Origin: Caenibacillus caldisaponilyticus
Lineage (GTDB): Bacteria > Bacillota > Bacilli > Bacillales > Sporolactobacillaceae
Assembly (NCBI RefSeq): GCF_002003465.1
Contig: NZ_BDDQ01000009.1
Span: forward strand, 30,202 to 94,201
Length of the DNA stretch: 64,000 nucleotides
Direction: 5' to 3'
Part shown: positions 20,353 through 33,870 of the stretch, piece by piece
Numbering within the stretch: the first letter of the stretch is position 1
Layout of the letters: every line of letters begins with the position of its first letter
The notes under the pieces: generated by a model
What the model was told of the DNA's origin: nothing
The model's input: only the letters and a program-made list of their open reading frames with translations
The model's database searches: none
Made by a program: the position numbers and the translations under genes

Positions 20353-21003
20353 ATGAAGAAAAAACCGATCATCATTGGGGTGGCCGGCGGTTCGGGTTCC
20401 GGCAAGACGACCGTGGCCAGGGAGATCTGCCGGCATTTTCCGGACCAATCCATCGCGGTGATCGAACAGGATGCATATTATAAAGCCCAAGATCATAAGT
20501 CAATGGAAGAACGGCTGAAAACGAATTACGACCATCCGTTCGCCTTTGATTGGGATTTATTGCTCGAGCACTTGAACAAGCTTCTCCGGTTCGAACCGAT
20601 CAATAAACCGGTGTATGACTATACAGTCCATACAAGATCTGATAAAATAATTCCTATACAACCGAAAGATGTCATCATTTTGGAAGGCATCCTTATTTTG
20701 GAAGATCACCGGCTGCGTGATCTGATGGATATTAAAGTCTATGTCGATACCGATTCCGACCTGCGCATCATTCGCCGTCTCATGCGGGATACGCATGAGC
20801 GCGGGCGTTCGATGGATTCCGTTATCGAACAATATCTTTCCGTCGTCCGGCCGATGCACAACCAATTCATCGAACCGACCAAGAGGTATGCCGATATCAT
20901 CATTCCGGAAGGCGGGCAAAACTCCGTGGCCATCGATTTGTTGGTGACCAAAATTCGCGCGATTTTAGGCGGATCCGAGCCGCAAGTCGTCCAATCGAAT
21001 TGA
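20353..21003 (+). CDS. udk: Uridine kinase
   Basis: 216-residue P-loop kinase of pyrimidine salvage (uridine/cytidine to UMP/CMP). Walker A is [11 protein letters not shown] at residues 10-20. [21 protein letters not shown] and VILEGILIL follow, and the lid region has [13 protein letters not shown]. The length equals other Bacillus Udk. greA follows at 70 bp. Confidence 0.97.
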   Translation: MKKKPIIIGVAGGSGSGKTTVAREICRHFPDQSIAVIEQDAYYKAQDHKSMEERLKTNYDHPFAFDWDLLLEHLNKLLRFEPINKPVYDYTVHTRSDKIIPIQPKDVIILEGILILEDHRLRDLMDIKVYVDTDSDLRIIRRLMRDTHERGRSMDSVIEQYLSVVRPMHNQFIEPTKRYADIIIPEGGQNSVAIDLLVTKIRAILGGSEPQVVQSN

Positions 21004-21074
21004 AAAGATGAAACGAAAACGGTCTCATGGTTGGGACCGTTCAACGCTATTCGAAGACAAGGGAGTGTTAGGGT

Positions 21075-21551
21075 ATGGCTGAGGAAAAAAAACATTACAT
21101 GACCGCCGAAGGTAAACAAAAATTGGAACAAGAATTGGAATACCTCAAAACGGAAAGGCGCAAACAAGTCGTCGAGCGCATCAAAATCGCCCGCAGCTAT
21201 GGCGACCTCTCGGAAAACTCGGAATATGACGCGGCGAAGGATGAACAGGCGTTTGTCGAATCGCGCATTCAACAGATCGAACAAATGATCCGCAACGCCA
21301 TCATCATCGAAGAAGACGCCTCCAATCCGAATGTGGTCAATATCGGCAAGTCCGTCACCTTTAAAGAGCTGCCGGACGGTGAAGAAGAAACGTATACCAT
21401 CGTCGGCAGCGCCGAGTCCGATCCGTTTGAAGGGAAAATTTCCAACGATTCCCCCATGGCGAAAAGCTTGATCGGCAAATCGGTCGGCGACGAAGTCGTC
21501 GTCCCGACGCCGGGCGGGGAGCTGCGCGTGAAAATACTCAAAGTGCAATAA
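21075..21551 (+). CDS. greA: Transcription elongation factor GreA
   Basis: 158-residue factor that stimulates transcript cleavage by backtracked RNA polymerase. An N-terminal coiled coil carries [16 protein letters not shown] at its tip, with the acidic residues that enter the secondary channel. The C-terminal FKBP-like domain contains [10 protein letters not shown] and [17 protein letters not shown] terminator follows at once. Confidence 0.97.
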   Translation: MAEEKKHYMTAEGKQKLEQELEYLKTERRKQVVERIKIARSYGDLSENSEYDAAKDEQAFVESRIQQIEQMIRNAIIIEEDASNPNVVNIGKSVTFKELPDGEEETYTIVGSAESDPFEGKISNDSPMAKSLIGKSVGDEVVVPTPGGELRVKILKVQ

Positions 21552-21563
21552 TGGTCTCTCGAT

Positions 21564-21590
21564 AAAACCGCGGTTTCAGCCGCGGTTTTT
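21564..21590 (+). terminator. Terminator after greA
   Basis: AAAACCGCGG, short loop, CCGCGGTTTTT. Confidence 0.93.
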
Positions 21591-21697
21591 CTATGGGATC
21601 AAGCTTCGATCGCCTTGTTTGGGAGCTGCGTTTATTTTTCGGCCCGGCCGGTTTGGCGATCGCTCCAACGGTCAACAATGGAGATGGGGTGATCGCG

Positions 21698-23450
21698 ATG
21701 ATCAAAAGGCGGATCGCCGTGGTCGGTGCGGCTTTATTGTGCACGGCGGCAATGCTCATCGTTCGTCTCGCGCAAATCCAACTTTTTGACACCGAAAGCT
21801 TTTCGAATGAAAAAATCAATCTCATCGACAAGAGCATTGAACAGCGGACGACCGCTTTTATCGTGGACGACGGCCGCGGCGTGATCGCCGACCGCAACGG
21901 CGAGATTCTGAATGTGAAAGAAAAAAAACGCCCTCATTTTGTTTCCGTTTTTAAAAAACGCGAGCTGGCCGGCGGACACCGTCGCCGCGATTTTAAACGT
22001 TCCCCGGTCGTCGCTGCTTTCCGCCGTTAAAAGCGCCGATAAACCCTTTGCCTTCAAGCGGGACGAATTAACTATCAGCGCGGCGCAGAAGGCGGCGATT
22101 AACCGGCTCAACGTCCCCGGTGTTCAAGTGCTGACCATTCGCTATCGGCCTGCGCGGTCGGCCTCTTTTGTGGTCGGTGCCGTCGGTGAAAATCCGGAGA
22201 TCGTGCGCGCGAAATATCCGGACCTGCTGCGAAACGGCGGGCTTGATCCGACCGCCAAAGTCGGCATCATCGGATTGGAAAAGGCGTTCGACCCGTTTTT
22301 GTTGAGCACCCGTGAAAGCAAACTTCTGTATCATACGGCGGCGGGCGGCGCGCCCCTGTTCGGCGGCGGCGTCAAAATCAGCGGGGAGAGCGAAAGCGAC
22401 GTTTATCCGTTAAAAGTGGTGACGACGCTCGATCGGAACATTCAAGAAATGGCGGAGCGGGAGATGGCGGCCGCGGGCATCACAAAAGGCGGGGTCGTCA
22501 TTCTTGATGCGAACACGAGCGATTTGCTCGCGATGGCGAGCCGGCCGGAAATGGATCTGAAACATCCGTTTAAGCAGGAGAACTTGATGCTCGCGCCCGC
22601 CTTTCCGGGTTCGGTGTTCAAAATCGTGACGGCCGCGGCCGCGATCGAAAAAAACATTGTAAGCCCGACGGAGCATTTTAACTGCGATCAAAATCCGTAC
22701 GGCACGGGCCGCAGCGACCGAACGCTCGGTACGCTGAACTTTGAGGAAAGTTTTTATCAAAGTTGTAACTACACGTTCGCCACGCTCAGCACGCAGATGA
22801 TGGAGACCGATCCGAAGGTGCTTGACCGCTATGCCGCCAAGCTCGGATTGACCGAACCCGTCGGTTGGACGGGCGATGTCTATCGCCTGAAATCGTTTAA
22901 ACACTTTCCCGATGAAGGCAAAAACACCATTTGGTTGAACGAGAGCGAACGCCAAGATCCGAAAGCGATCGCGCAAACCGCGATCGGCCAGCGCAACGTT
23001 AAACTCACCCCCCTCTCCGTCGCCAACATGATGGCCACCATTGCCCGCGGCGGGGAAAAATGGCAAGTGCGGGCGGCCACGGCGGTCGATTATCACAAGA
23101 TGCCGGGCGTCTCTGTGGCCACGTTTCCCCATCAAAAAATGACGGGTGAGACGATCGAGCCGTATACTGCGATGCGCCTGCAAGCGCTGCTCAGAGGGGT
23201 CGTCAAGGATTCCAAAGGCACGGGGCATCGCCTGGCGGACGCCAAATATCCGATCGCCGGCAAATCGGGGACGGCCGAAACCGGCAGCACCCGCACGAAT
23301 CAATGGTTTGCCGGTTACTTTCCCGCGGATCGGCCGAAATACGCGATGATCGTCGTCGATTTGCAAGGCGATGGCCAAAGCGCGAAAATCTATGAAGCCT
23401 ACGAACGGCTCGTCAATGACCTCTATCAATACGATCACGGCGGGCGCTAA
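21698..23450 (+). CDS. pbpI: Class B penicillin-binding protein PbpI (YrrR), frameshifted in an A8 tract
   Basis: Monofunctional transpeptidase. One N-terminal membrane helix is followed by a dimerisation domain with DGRGVIADRNGEIL, then the transpeptidase domain. The SxxK is in PGSVFKIVTAAAA, the SxN is in SCN of FYQSCNYTF, and the KTG-type triad is KSGTAET. The frame breaks at the A8 run 21921-21928. Deleting one A gives a 583-residue protein continuing KKNALILFPFLKNASWP, which matches the LFPFL segment remembered from B. subtilis PbpI. As written, translation would stop near 22030. The start is ATG 21698. Confidence 0.9.
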
Positions 23451-23645
23451 AAGCTTCAATCCGCGGGCGTCTTCGCCAATTTATGACCCCGCACTTTTTT
23501 GCGCCGGCTTTCGGCCATTCGGAATCACAAGATGACGCGCGCCGGCGGGGAAAATTTTGACGATCGGACAGGATAAACTTTGCTACTACGAATGATATGA
23601 AGATGATACAATCTTAGTATAGAGAAGTTCGAAGGGGGAGTTGTT

Positions 23646-24299
23646 TTGCCAAACCGTAACGATTTCCGTCCTTCTCGTTCGATAAGAAAAAAAGAGGAAC
23701 GGTTGAATCGCTTCCTCAACTGGGCGATCACCGCGGTGATCGCTTGCATCTTGGCCGTAGGCGGATATCTTTTCGTATCCGTCTTGCATGCCCCGGCGGA
23801 ACAGAAGGCTTCCGATTCGGCATCAACGAACGTTCAAAATAAATCGTCGAGCGATCAAAGCGGAAATACTCACGACAAAAAACACCAGGATGATCAAGGG
23901 GATCAAGCCGGCAACGCTTCGGGGAGCGTCGGGTCGGGTTCTTCTGACGGCGACCAGGCGTCCGGCGGCGATGAGGGTGCCTCCAACGACGGCGCCTATA
24001 ATATGGAGGGAGGCGGCCCGCAAGGCCCTTGGCATCCGATCGGCACGGTTCAAAAAGAGCCGCACCATACCGACTACATCAAAGGTTCCGTCGATTGGAA
24101 CGAACGGGTGAAGGCTTTGCTGTACGCCACCGGTTTGAGCGAAGACGATTACATTTTATGGCGGCTCGAAAACGGCGGGTCGCCGGACAAATCAAGAGGT
24201 GTGATCAGCTCCAAAGAAAATCCGGAGAAAAAATATGTCGTCTTGTTGCAATGGGTGACGGGCAAAGGCTGGAAGCCGATCAGCGTCACCATCCAATAA
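23646..24299 (+). CDS. yrrS: DUF1510 membrane protein YrrS
   Basis: 217-residue bitopic protein. A basic N-terminus and one membrane helix (about 25-48) are followed by a low-complexity outside linker rich in Ser, Gly, Asp and Gln, then a conserved C-terminal domain (DWNERVKALLYATGL ... VVLLQWVTGKGWKPI). The start is TTG 23646 after GGGGGAG. It neighbours pbpI as in B. subtilis and may act with it in wall synthesis, which is inference. Confidence 0.9.
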   Translation: MPNRNDFRPSRSIRKKEERLNRFLNWAITAVIACILAVGGYLFVSVLHAPAEQKASDSASTNVQNKSSSDQSGNTHDKKHQDDQGDQAGNASGSVGSGSSDGDQASGGDEGASNDGAYNMEGGGPQGPWHPIGTVQKEPHHTDYIKGSVDWNERVKALLYATGLSEDDYILWRLENGGSPDKSRGVISSKENPEKKYVVLLQWVTGKGWKPISVTIQ

Positions 24300-24303
24300 A
24301 ACG

Positions 24304-24327
24304 TCCCCCGCACCGGGGGATTTTTTT
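24304..24327 (+). terminator. Terminator after yrrS
   Basis: TCCCCCG, CAC loop, CGGGGGA, then TTTTTTT. Confidence 0.93.
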
Positions 24328-24583
24328 GTCTTGTCATTTTCTTGCGGCCGCAGCGATTCGCCAAAGCGGGACGATGATGTGCAGTCCTGTCTATCCATCA
24401 GCGATGCGATAGTCCTGCAAGCGTTCATCCCAGCGCCGACAACCGCAAGGTGCCCTCCGCCCGCCGTTGCGAAATCCGTTCGCGGCGGCGACGCCTTGCT
24501 TTACCGAACGAAAGGTGAGGAAAAGCCCTTCTGCTTGGCAAAGAAAACTTTAATGTGGTACCGTTAGGGTGTCATTGAAATAT

Positions 24584-24599
24584 TATTCCTATAAGAATA
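24584..24599 (+). promoter_or_regulatory. Dyad upstream of yrrT, candidate CymR operator
   Basis: TATTC-CTATAA-GAATA is a perfect 5-bp inverted repeat 35 bp before yrrT. The B. subtilis yrrT operon is CymR-controlled, and cymR is present at 6.6 kb. The match to a CymR box is inferred from position and symmetry, not from an alignment. Confidence 0.4.
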
Positions 24600-24633
24600 C
24601 TAAGCATTAGCGTCGCTGGAGAGGAGGCGCCTT

Positions 24634-25284
24634 ATGGGGCGTGAGTTTATCGAGATGTTTGATGAGTGGGCGGATACTTACGATCTCACCGTGAAGGGAG
24701 ACGATGAAGAATACAAAGAGGTTTTCGAAAACTACGATCGCATTCTTGAGGAAGTGGCCCGGCGCGCCGAAGGGACGGTCGTTGAATTCGGCGTCGGCAC
24801 CGGAAACTTGACGAAGCATTTGCTGAAACGAAATCTAAAGGTGTACGGCATCGAACCGTCCGCGCGCATGCGAGGGAAGGCCAAACACAAATTTCCCCAT
24901 TTGGAATTGTATGAAGGGGATTTTTTGAACTTTCCGCTTCTGGATCGCCGCGTGGACACGATCGTCAGCTCTTATGCGTTCCATCACTTGACCGATGAAG
25001 AAAAAGACCGCGCGATCGCCTTGTATGGTCAATGGCTCCCCGAAGGTGGTAAGATTATTTTTGCGGATACGCTCTTCGAGAATGAAAGCGAAAAGCGGAA
25101 CATTTTAGATCGGGTGAAACAACAGGGGTACTCCCGGTTGCTGCACGATCTGGAGACCGAGTATTATCCGCTGAAAGCGACGTTGGCCGATCTGTATGCG
25201 AAAAACGGCTTTACCGTTCAATTTACGCCGCTCAATCGCTACGTTTGGCTGACGGAAGCCGAAAAAAGAAAAAAGAACGGATAG
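24634..25284 (+). CDS. yrrT: SAM-dependent methyltransferase YrrT
   Basis: 216-residue class I methyltransferase with the SAM motif VVEFGVGTGNLTKHLL near residue 50 and an acidic IEPS strand end. It heads an operon for the fate of SAM's by-product, and its substrate is unknown. The start is ATG 24634 after GGAGAGGAGG. mtnN follows 12 bp downstream. Confidence 0.92.
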   Translation: MGREFIEMFDEWADTYDLTVKGDDEEYKEVFENYDRILEEVARRAEGTVVEFGVGTGNLTKHLLKRNLKVYGIEPSARMRGKAKHKFPHLELYEGDFLNFPLLDRRVDTIVSSYAFHHLTDEEKDRAIALYGQWLPEGGKIIFADTLFENESEKRNILDRVKQQGYSRLLHDLETEYYPLKATLADLYAKNGFTVQFTPLNRYVWLTEAEKRKKNG

Positions 25285-25296
25285 GGAGGCAAATTC

Positions 25297-26019
25297 ATGA
25301 AAATCGGCCTCATCGGAGCCATGGATGAAGAAATTGAACTGCTGAAAAGCAGCATGGAAAACTTACAAAGCGATCGGGTGGCGCAAACCCAGATTTTTTC
25401 AGGGCGAATCAACGACGTGGACGTCGTGCTTTTAAAATCGGGGATCGGAAAAGTGAACGCGGCGCTCGCGACGACGATTCTGATCGAGCGCTACCGGCCC
25501 GATTTTGTCATCAACACGGGGTCGGCCGGCGGTTTTGACCAATCGCTTGAAGTCGGGGATGTCGTCATCTCTACGGAAGTGCGCCATCATGACGTGGATG
25601 TGACGGCGTTCGATTATGAATACGGCCAAGTACCGAACATGCCGGCGGCGTTTACCGCCGACCCTTATTTGGTCGGCGTCGCCGAAAGAGCGGCGGCGAA
25701 GCGGCTCGGCGCGCGGAACGTGGTAAAAGGGCTGATCGCCACCGGCGATTCCTTCATGGCCGACGAAGGGCGCGTCCGGTTCGTCAAGTCCAAATTTCCC
25801 GAGTTGAAAGCCGGAGAAATGGAAGCGGCGGCCGTTGCCCAAGTGTGTTACCAATTCGGGACGCCGTTCGTCATCATCCGGTCGCTGTCGGATATCGCCG
25901 GCAAACATGCCGATGTCCTGTTCGACCAATTTTTGCATACCGCCGCGAAACATTCCGCGGAGCTGATCATATCTATGATTGAGGAGATGAAGGAACATGG
26001 CGGAAAAAATGAACGTTGA
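25297..26019 (+). CDS. mtnN: 5'-methylthioadenosine/S-adenosylhomocysteine nucleosidase
   Basis: 240-residue hydrolase that removes adenine from MTA and [17 protein letters not shown] at the N-terminus, [15 protein letters not shown] and the catalytic motifs [11 protein letters not shown] and SDIAG are present. It makes S-ribosylhomocysteine for LuxS, whose start lies inside its last 23 bp. Confidence 0.96.
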   Translation: MKIGLIGAMDEEIELLKSSMENLQSDRVAQTQIFSGRINDVDVVLLKSGIGKVNAALATTILIERYRPDFVINTGSAGGFDQSLEVGDVVISTEVRHHDVDVTAFDYEYGQVPNMPAAFTADPYLVGVAERAAAKRLGARNVVKGLIATGDSFMADEGRVRFVKSKFPELKAGEMEAAAVAQVCYQFGTPFVIIRSLSDIAGKHADVLFDQFLHTAAKHSAELIISMIEEMKEHGGKNER

Positions 26020-26464
26020 AAGCTTCAATCTGGACCATACGAAGGTCAAAGCGCCTTACGTTCGCCTCGTCGACGTCATCGAAGGGGCGCACGGTGACAA
26101 AATCTACAAATACGACATCCGCTTTTGCCAACCGAATAAAGAGCATATGGACATGCCTGCGCTCCATTCCCTTGAACATCTCATGGCGGAAAACATCCGC
26201 AATCATTTGGAGAACGTCATCGACCTCAGCCCGATGGGGTGCCAGACCGGCTTTTACCTGTCCGTCTTCAATAATGAAAGCTATGATGACGTTCTTCGCG
26301 CCATTGAGCAAACGCTGAACGACGTCCTGAATGCGACGGAAGTGCCCGCCGCCAATCCCGTTCAATGCGGCCGGGCCGAAAGCCATGACCTCGAGGGCGC
26401 CAAAGCGCTGGCGGAAAAAATGCTGGCCGCAAGAGGCGAATGGCACCAAATCTTTGCGGAGTGA
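25997..26464 (+). CDS. luxS: S-ribosylhomocysteine lyase LuxS
   Basis: 155-residue metalloenzyme that splits S-ribosylhomocysteine into homocysteine and the AI-2 precursor DPD. The metal site [14 protein letters not shown] and the Cys in QCGRAESHD are intact. Its start overlaps mtnN by 23 bp, so the two are probably translationally coupled. In B. subtilis luxS sits elsewhere; here it joins mtnN to mccA and makes the operon a complete SAH-to-cysteine route. Confidence 0.97.
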   Translation: MAEKMNVESFNLDHTKVKAPYVRLVDVIEGAHGDKIYKYDIRFCQPNKEHMDMPALHSLEHLMAENIRNHLENVIDLSPMGCQTGFYLSVFNNESYDDVLRAIEQTLNDVLNATEVPAANPVQCGRAESHDLEGAKALAEKMLAARGEWHQIFAE

Positions 26465-26468
26465 AGGG

Positions 26469-28539
<2,071 letters not shown>

Positions 28540-28843
28540 GAAAACGCCGGACACGGTCAACGGTTGGCACCGCAACGGACTTCATTTCGCGTTTTTGCCC
28601 GCCGCGGCGGGTCGCGCCACGCTATGGGATCAGCCATAGAACGCCCCGATCCCGCGCCGTCGCGGCATCCGGATGCGAATGGATCCTCTGATTCGCGCCT
28701 TTGGACAGCAGCGTTTCGTTGATTTCCGTCGCCCGAGTGACGGCGCGCGGACAACCGGGAAGCAAGACGCTCTTGTGCTTGCCAAGAATTACAGGTTCGC
28801 GCCTGTCCCCATCCGTGTTAAAGTGGAACGGGGAGGGGAGATC
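28540..28843. other. Intergenic stretch between mccB and yrhC
   Basis: 304 bp. I see no convincing gene, terminator or structured RNA in it. Confidence 0.4.
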
Positions 28844-29080
28844 ATGCGCGACAAACCGTTGCACAAATTAAAAGCCGATATTGTCGATTACCAGCGCTTC
28901 AGTTTGATCTTCTTGTTTCTGAGCGCTTATCTGTTTCTCGGTTCAGCGCTGCCCTTCGAAGACAAGACGCAAGTTCAGACCATGGAAACCTTTTTGGGAA
29001 GTTTGCTGCTTTTGGGCATTTCCGCATTTTTTTACCGCAAGATGCGCCAGGCGCTCGAAGTTTACGAGAAAAAGCAGTAA
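28844..29080 (+). CDS. yrhC: YrhC-family small membrane protein
   Basis: 78 residues with two hydrophobic helices (about 18-38 and 50-65) and a charged C-terminus. The position after mccB and the residue pattern (ADIVDYQRFSLIFLFLSAYL) match YrhC of bacilli. Function is unknown. ATG 28844 is preceded by GGGGAGGGGAG. A terminator follows. Confidence 0.85.
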   Translation: MRDKPLHKLKADIVDYQRFSLIFLFLSAYLFLGSALPFEDKTQVQTMETFLGSLLLLGISAFFYRKMRQALEVYEKKQ

Positions 29081-29104
29081 GTGCGAAAATCCGTCAATGG
29101 ATGC

Positions 29105-29132
29105 GGCGACAGCTTTTCGCTGTCGCCTTTTT
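29105..29132 (+). terminator. Terminator after yrhC
   Basis: GGCGACAGC, loop TTTTC, GCTGTCGCC, then TTTTT. Confidence 0.95.
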
Positions 29133-29269
29133 ATATACACAACGGAAGGACGGGCGATTCGGGTGCGTCCGTTCGCCTTCACCCTTGGCGCTGTCCATTC
29201 ATTATGTTATAAATAGGATGTTATAGTGAGCCATTTCATTTCGCAAAAAAAGTCCGAACCGTCTGTTAC

Positions 29270-29299
29270 TTGAAGAATCCCGATTTTTTGTACTAAAAT
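29270..29299 (+). promoter_or_regulatory. Promoter of odhAB
   Basis: TTGAAG (29270-29275), 18 bp, TAAAAT (29294-29299), giving a leader of about 170 nt before odhA. I recognise no riboswitch in that leader. Confidence 0.55.
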
Positions 29300-29479
29300 G
29301 GCTAGGGAAAAACATTTTTAACATTTAACAAGATCGGAAAAGGGGAGAATGAGGACCGGTGGCATGGATGACGCTTACGGATCGGGCACATAGCCCGTGA
29401 ACCGCTACCCGTGCGGACCAAACTCTTTAAAACAATGGGTTCTAAAGTGCCATTACAAAACAGGTTAGGAGTGTCACGC

Positions 29480-32314
29480 ATGGCAACGGACAGAAACGGT
29501 CATGAATCGCCATGGCAACAGCTTTACGGGCCAAACCTCGGCTATGTTCAAGAACAGTATGAACGCTATCTCGCCGACCCCGATTCGATCGATCCCGAGC
29601 TCAAACAGCTGTTCGATCAATGGGGCGCGCCGCCGTCTGCTTCAGGGACGGCTGCACCAAATATTGAAAGCGGTGTAGATCTTGAAAAGATCGTCGCTGC
29701 GGTCAAATTCGCCGATAATATCCGAGCTTACGGACATTTGGCCGCTGACCTTTATCCCGTCAACGGGCACGATGCGGACACGCGCATGCTTGAACCGTCG
29801 AACTACGGATTGACGGAAGCGGACCTGAGAGCTATACCGGCCCGCTTGGTTTGGAAGGGAGCGCCCGCCGATGTGCGCGACGGGTGGGAAGCCATCCGAC
29901 GGTTGAAAGAAATTTACACCCAGACAATTGCTTATGATTTCAGCCACGTCCACGACGCGGAAGAAATCCGCTGGTTATATGAAATGGCGGAATCCGGGGC
30001 CTTCAAACCGGCCATGACGGCGGAAAAGCGCAAGGCATTGCTCAAAGAGCTGACGGACGTTGAAGGCTTTGAAACCTTTTTGCACCGCACGTTCGTCGGA
30101 CAGAAGCGCTTCTCCATCGAAGGGGTGGACGTGCTCGTCCCGATGCTGAATGAAATCATCCGCGAAGGCGTTCACGACGGCGCGAAAAACGTCATCATCG
30201 GCATGGCCCACCGCGGGCGTTTGAACGTGCTCGCCCACGTCTTGAAAAAACCGCTCGAATTGATCATTGCCGAATTTGCCCACGCGCCGCAAAAAAGCCA
30301 TCCGGCCTCGGATGCCGCGGCATATATCAATGAAGGCTGGACCGGCGATGTCAAATATCATTTAGGCGGCAAATACGCGATCAAAGAAGGCGAAGCCGTC
30401 GTCGCCCGGCTGACGCTCGCCAATAACCCGAGCCACCTTGAAGTGGTCGATCCCGTGGTGGAAGGATACACCCGAGCCGCCCAAGATGACCGCAGCCGGC
30501 GGGGTTATCCGGAACAGGATCAAAACAAGGCGTTCGCCATCCTCGTCCATGGGGACGCGGCTTTCCCGGGTGAAGGCGTCGTCGCGGAAACTTTGAATTT
30601 AAGCCGTCTGCGCGGCTATCAAACCGGCGGCACCATTCACATCATCGCAAACAACCTGATCGGCTTTACGACGGAGAGCGATGACGGGCGTTCGACGCGC
30701 TATTCGAGCGATTTGGCCAAAGGATTTGAAATCCCCGTCATCCACGTCAATGCGGACGATCCGGAGGCCTGCTTGGCCGCCATGCACTTTGCTTACGAAT
30801 ATCGCAAACGCTTTAAAAAAGATTTTCTCATCGACCTGATCGGTTATCGCCGGCTCGGCCATAACGAAATGGACGATCCCGCGGTCACGCAGCCGAAGCT
30901 GTATGAACGAATCAGCAATCATAAACGCGTTCGTGTCCTTTACGCGGAAAAGCTCGAATCCGAAGGCGTGGTGACGGCCGAAGAAGTTGATCGTCTCGAA
31001 AAAGAAGTGCAAAACAAACTTCAGGCGATTTATGACGAGATCAGAGCGAACAACAACGGAAAAATTGAAGAAAAAGACTTGCCGCAAGCGGTGCGCGGAA
31101 AATGGCCCGACGTGGACACCTCCGTTCCGCTCGACAATCTTAAGGCGATCAACGCCGATCTCCTGAAATGGCCGGACGGTTTCCACGTTTACCGCAAGCT
31201 CGAAAAAATATTGATGCGCCGCGCCAATGCCCTGGATGAAGGCGGTAAAGTCGATTGGGGCCATGCGGAGGCGCTGGCTTTCGCCACCATCTTGCAGGAC
31301 GGCACGCCGATTCGTTTGACCGGACAAGACGCTGAACGCGGAACGTTTGCCCACCGCCATCTCGTCCTTCACGACGAAGCGACCGGCGAAACGTATTCGC
31401 CCCTGCACGGGCTGCCGCAGGCGAACGCGTCGTTTGCCATCCACAACAGCCCGCTGACGGAGACCGCTGTCCTCGGTTTCGAATACGGATACAATGTGTT
31501 CGCGCCGGAGACGCTTGTGCTTTGGGAAGCGCAATACGGCGATTTCGCCAACGTCGCCCAACCAATTTTTGATCAATTCATTTCCGCCGGCCGCGCCAAG
31601 TGGGGACAAAAATCCGGTTTGGTCATGCTGCTTCCGCACGGGTATGAAGGGCAAGGCGCCGAACACTCGAGCGCGCGTTTGGAACGGTATTTGCAACTTG
31701 CGGCTGAAAACAACTGGACCGTCGCCAATCTGACAAGCTCGGCCCAATATTTCCACATTTTGCGGCGGCAGGCCGCCATGCTCGGAACCGACCGCGTGCG
31801 CCCGCTCGTTTTGATGACGCCGAAAAGCCTGTTGCGCCATCAGGCGGTCGCTTCTCCCGCCGAAGCGTTTACGAATGACCGTTTCCATTTGGTTCTCGAA
31901 CAGCCGGGACTCGGCACGAAGCCTGAAAGCGTCGAACGCCTGGTGCTTGCCAGCGGCAAAATCGCCATCGACCTCGCCGCGGCCATTGAGGCGGAGCCCG
32001 AGAACGAGGCGCTCAATACCATTCATATTGTGCGAGTGGAGCAATTATATCCGTTCCCGGAAGAGGAAATCCGCGCCGTGCTCGGGCGCTTCCCGAACTT
32101 GAAAGAGATCGTATGGGTTCAGGAAGAGCCGAAAAATATGGGCGCTTGGACGTTTATGGAGCCGCGTCTGCGCGCGCTGGCGCCGGAAGGAGTCCCCGTC
32201 CGCTACATCGGCCGTCCCGATCGGTCAAGCCCGGCCGTCGGCGAACCCGACGTTCACAAGCTTGAACAAGAACGGATTATCAAAGAGGCTTTAAGATCCA
32301 TGTCACGCGTCTGA
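29480..32314 (+). CDS. odhA: 2-oxoglutarate dehydrogenase E1 component
   Basis: 944-residue thiamine-diphosphate decarboxylase of the TCA-cycle 2-oxoglutarate dehydrogenase complex, the same length as B. subtilis OdhA. Visible are [20 protein letters not shown] at the N-terminus, [15 protein letters not shown], the ThDP region [11 protein letters not shown] and [13 protein letters not shown], and C-terminal [12 protein letters not shown] 29480 is chosen for AGGAGTG seven bases upstream and the family N-terminus. odhB follows after 17 bp. Confidence 0.97.
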   Translation: MATDRNGHESPWQQLYGPNLGYVQEQYERYLADPDSIDPELKQLFDQWGAPPSASGTAAPNIESGVDLEKIVAAVKFADNIRAYGHLAADLYPVNGHDADTRMLEPSNYGLTEADLRAIPARLVWKGAPADVRDGWEAIRRLKEIYTQTIAYDFSHVHDAEEIRWLYEMAESGAFKPAMTAEKRKALLKELTDVEGFETFLHRTFVGQKRFSIEGVDVLVPMLNEIIREGVHDGAKNVIIGMAHRGRLNVLAHVLKKPLELIIAEFAHAPQKSHPASDAAAYINEGWTGDVKYHLGGKYAIKEGEAVVARLTLANNPSHLEVVDPVVEGYTRAAQDDRSRRGYPEQDQNKAFAILVHGDAAFPGEGVVAETLNLSRLRGYQTGGTIHIIANNLIGFTTESDDGRSTRYSSDLAKGFEIPVIHVNADDPEACLAAMHFAYEYRKRFKKDFLIDLIGYRRLGHNEMDDPAVTQPKLYERISNHKRVRVLYAEKLESEGVVTAEEVDRLEKEVQNKLQAIYDEIRANNNGKIEEKDLPQAVRGKWPDVDTSVPLDNLKAINADLLKWPDGFHVYRKLEKILMRRANALDEGGKVDWGHAEALAFATILQDGTPIRLTGQDAERGTFAHRHLVLHDEATGETYSPLHGLPQANASFAIHNSPLTETAVLGFEYGYNVFAPETLVLWEAQYGDFANVAQPIFDQFISAGRAKWGQKSGLVMLLPHGYEGQGAEHSSARLERYLQLAAENNWTVANLTSSAQYFHILRRQAAMLGTDRVRPLVLMTPKSLLRHQAVASPAEAFTNDRFHLVLEQPGLGTKPESVERLVLASGKIAIDLAAAIEAEPENEALNTIHIVRVEQLYPFPEEEIRAVLGRFPNLKEIVWVQEEPKNMGAWTFMEPRLRALAPEGVPVRYIGRPDRSSPAVGEPDVHKLEQERIIKEALRSMSRV

Positions 32315-32331
32315 TCTGAGGAGGGAACACT

Positions 32332-33603
32332 GTGATTGAAGTTAAAGTGCCGGAATTGGCCGAATCCATTACCGAAGGAACAATTGCGAGATGGTTGAAG
32401 AACGTCGGTGACAAAGTCAATAAAGGCGACGACATCGTGGAGCTTGAAACCGACAAAGTCAACGTGCAAATTTCCGCCGAAGATGAAGGGGTTTTAACCG
32501 AAATCAAAAAAGGGGAAGGCGAAACGGTCGAAGTCGGCGAAGTGATCGCCGTCCTCGATGAAAGTGCGGCCGGCGCCGCCCCTGCAGCTAAACCGGCCAA
32601 CGCACCGGCGGCCAAAGCGGAAGAACCCGCCGGCGAAAAAGCCGCAACCCCGAAACAAGCCGAAGCGCCGAAACCGGCTGCGAACGCTCCCGCCGCCGAA
32701 ACTGACCGTCTCGTGGCGACTCCGGCCGCCCGCAAGCTCGCGCGCGAGCTCGGCATCGATTTGAAAACCGTGACGGCCTCCGATCCGCTCGGCCGCATTC
32801 GCCCTGAGGATGTCCAACGCCAAGCGGCCCAAGCCGCAGCCCCGAAAGCGGCGAAGGCGCCCGCGCCGCAAGCGAAAGATGCGGCGGTTGAAAACCCCGC
32901 CAAACCGGTTGAGCGCATTAAAATGTCGCGCCGCCGCCAAACGATCGCCAATCGCTTGGTCGAAGTGCAACATACGGCCGCGATGCTGACGACCTTCAAC
33001 GAAGTCGACATGACGGCGATCATGGACGTCCGCAACCGCCGTAAAGAATCGTTCGCCCAACGCCACGACGTCAGGCTCGGTTTTATGTCGTTCTTCACGA
33101 AAGCGGTTGTCGGGGCGTTGAAAGAGTTCCCGCTCTTGAACGCGGAAATTCAAGGCGACGAAATCGTCGTCAAGAAATATTACGACATCGGCATTGCCGT
33201 CTCGACCGACGAAGGCCTCGTCGTTCCGGTCGTTCGCGATGCCGATCGGTTAAGCTTTGCCGGCATCGAAAAAGAAATCGAGCGGCTGGCGAAGAAGGCG
33301 CGCGAAAACAAATTGTCGCTTGCCGATCTGCAAGGCGGCACCTTTACGATCACCAACGGCGGCGTCTTCGGATCGCTCATGTCGACGCCGATCTTGAACG
33401 GCCCGCAAGTCGGCATCTTGGGCATGCATAAGATCCAATGGCGGCCCGTCGCCATCGACCGCGAGCGCATGGAAATCCGCCCGATGATGTATGTGGCGCT
33501 GTCCTACGACCACCGCATCATCGACGGCAAAGAGGCGGTCAGCTTCCTCGTTCGTGTCAAGGAATTGCTGGAAGATCCGGAATCGCTGTTGCTTGAGGGC
33601 TAA
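32332..33603 (+). CDS. odhB: Dihydrolipoyl succinyltransferase (E2 of 2-oxoglutarate dehydrogenase)
   Basis: 423-residue core of the complex. The N-terminal lipoyl domain has its lipoylated Lys in ETDKVNVQ. An Ala/Pro-rich linker leads to the E1/E3-binding domain ([16 protein letters not shown]), and the catalytic domain has [13 protein letters not shown] near the C-terminus. The start is GTG 32332 after GAGGAGGG. The E3 gene is not nearby. Confidence 0.97.
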   Translation: MIEVKVPELAESITEGTIARWLKNVGDKVNKGDDIVELETDKVNVQISAEDEGVLTEIKKGEGETVEVGEVIAVLDESAAGAAPAAKPANAPAAKAEEPAGEKAATPKQAEAPKPAANAPAAETDRLVATPAARKLARELGIDLKTVTASDPLGRIRPEDVQRQAAQAAAPKAAKAPAPQAKDAAVENPAKPVERIKMSRRRQTIANRLVEVQHTAAMLTTFNEVDMTAIMDVRNRRKESFAQRHDVRLGFMSFFTKAVVGALKEFPLLNAEIQGDEIVVKKYYDIGIAVSTDEGLVVPVVRDADRLSFAGIEKEIERLAKKARENKLSLADLQGGTFTITNGGVFGSLMSTPILNGPQVGILGMHKIQWRPVAIDRERMEIRPMMYVALSYDHRIIDGKEAVSFLVRVKELLEDPESLLLEG

Positions 33604-33619
33604 TTCGAGAGGCTGTCTC

Positions 33620-33653
33620 AAGGACGCGGGATACGAAATCCCGTGTCCTTTTT
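33620..33653 (+). terminator. Terminator after odhB
   Basis: AAGGACGCGGGAT, loop, ATCCCGTGTCCTT with T-run. Confidence 0.92.
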
Positions 33654-33821
33654 AATTGAATGAGTCCATCATTCGATGGCTGAGGCGTTTGCTCAAACGG
33701 CGGCCGCGAAGGCGAGAGCCGACGGGAGGGCAGGATGAAGCAGGAAGAACGGCGTGACCGAAAAAAGCATGAAAACATCCATGCGGTGGCGAGTGGAGAG
33801 AAAGGCAAGTAATAAGAAAGC

Positions 33822-33861
33822 AAAAAAGAGCTTTCACCATAATCGGTGAAAGCTCTTTTTT
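33822..33861 (-). terminator. Terminator of the CwlO-like gene
   Basis: AAAAGAGCTTTCACC and GGTGAAAGCTCTTTT form a perfect stem with A and T runs at its ends. It can serve both strands. Confidence 0.92.
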
Positions 33862-33870
33862 GACGAGATT

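Noticed and set aside
24432..24457. SAM-I riboswitch-like core (GCGCCGACAACCGCAAGGTGC) before yrrT
   Set aside because: Only this short stretch fits. The 5' stem (CTTATC...GAG) and the GGCCC/TGAA segment are absent, and no terminator follows. B. subtilis uses CymR for this operon.
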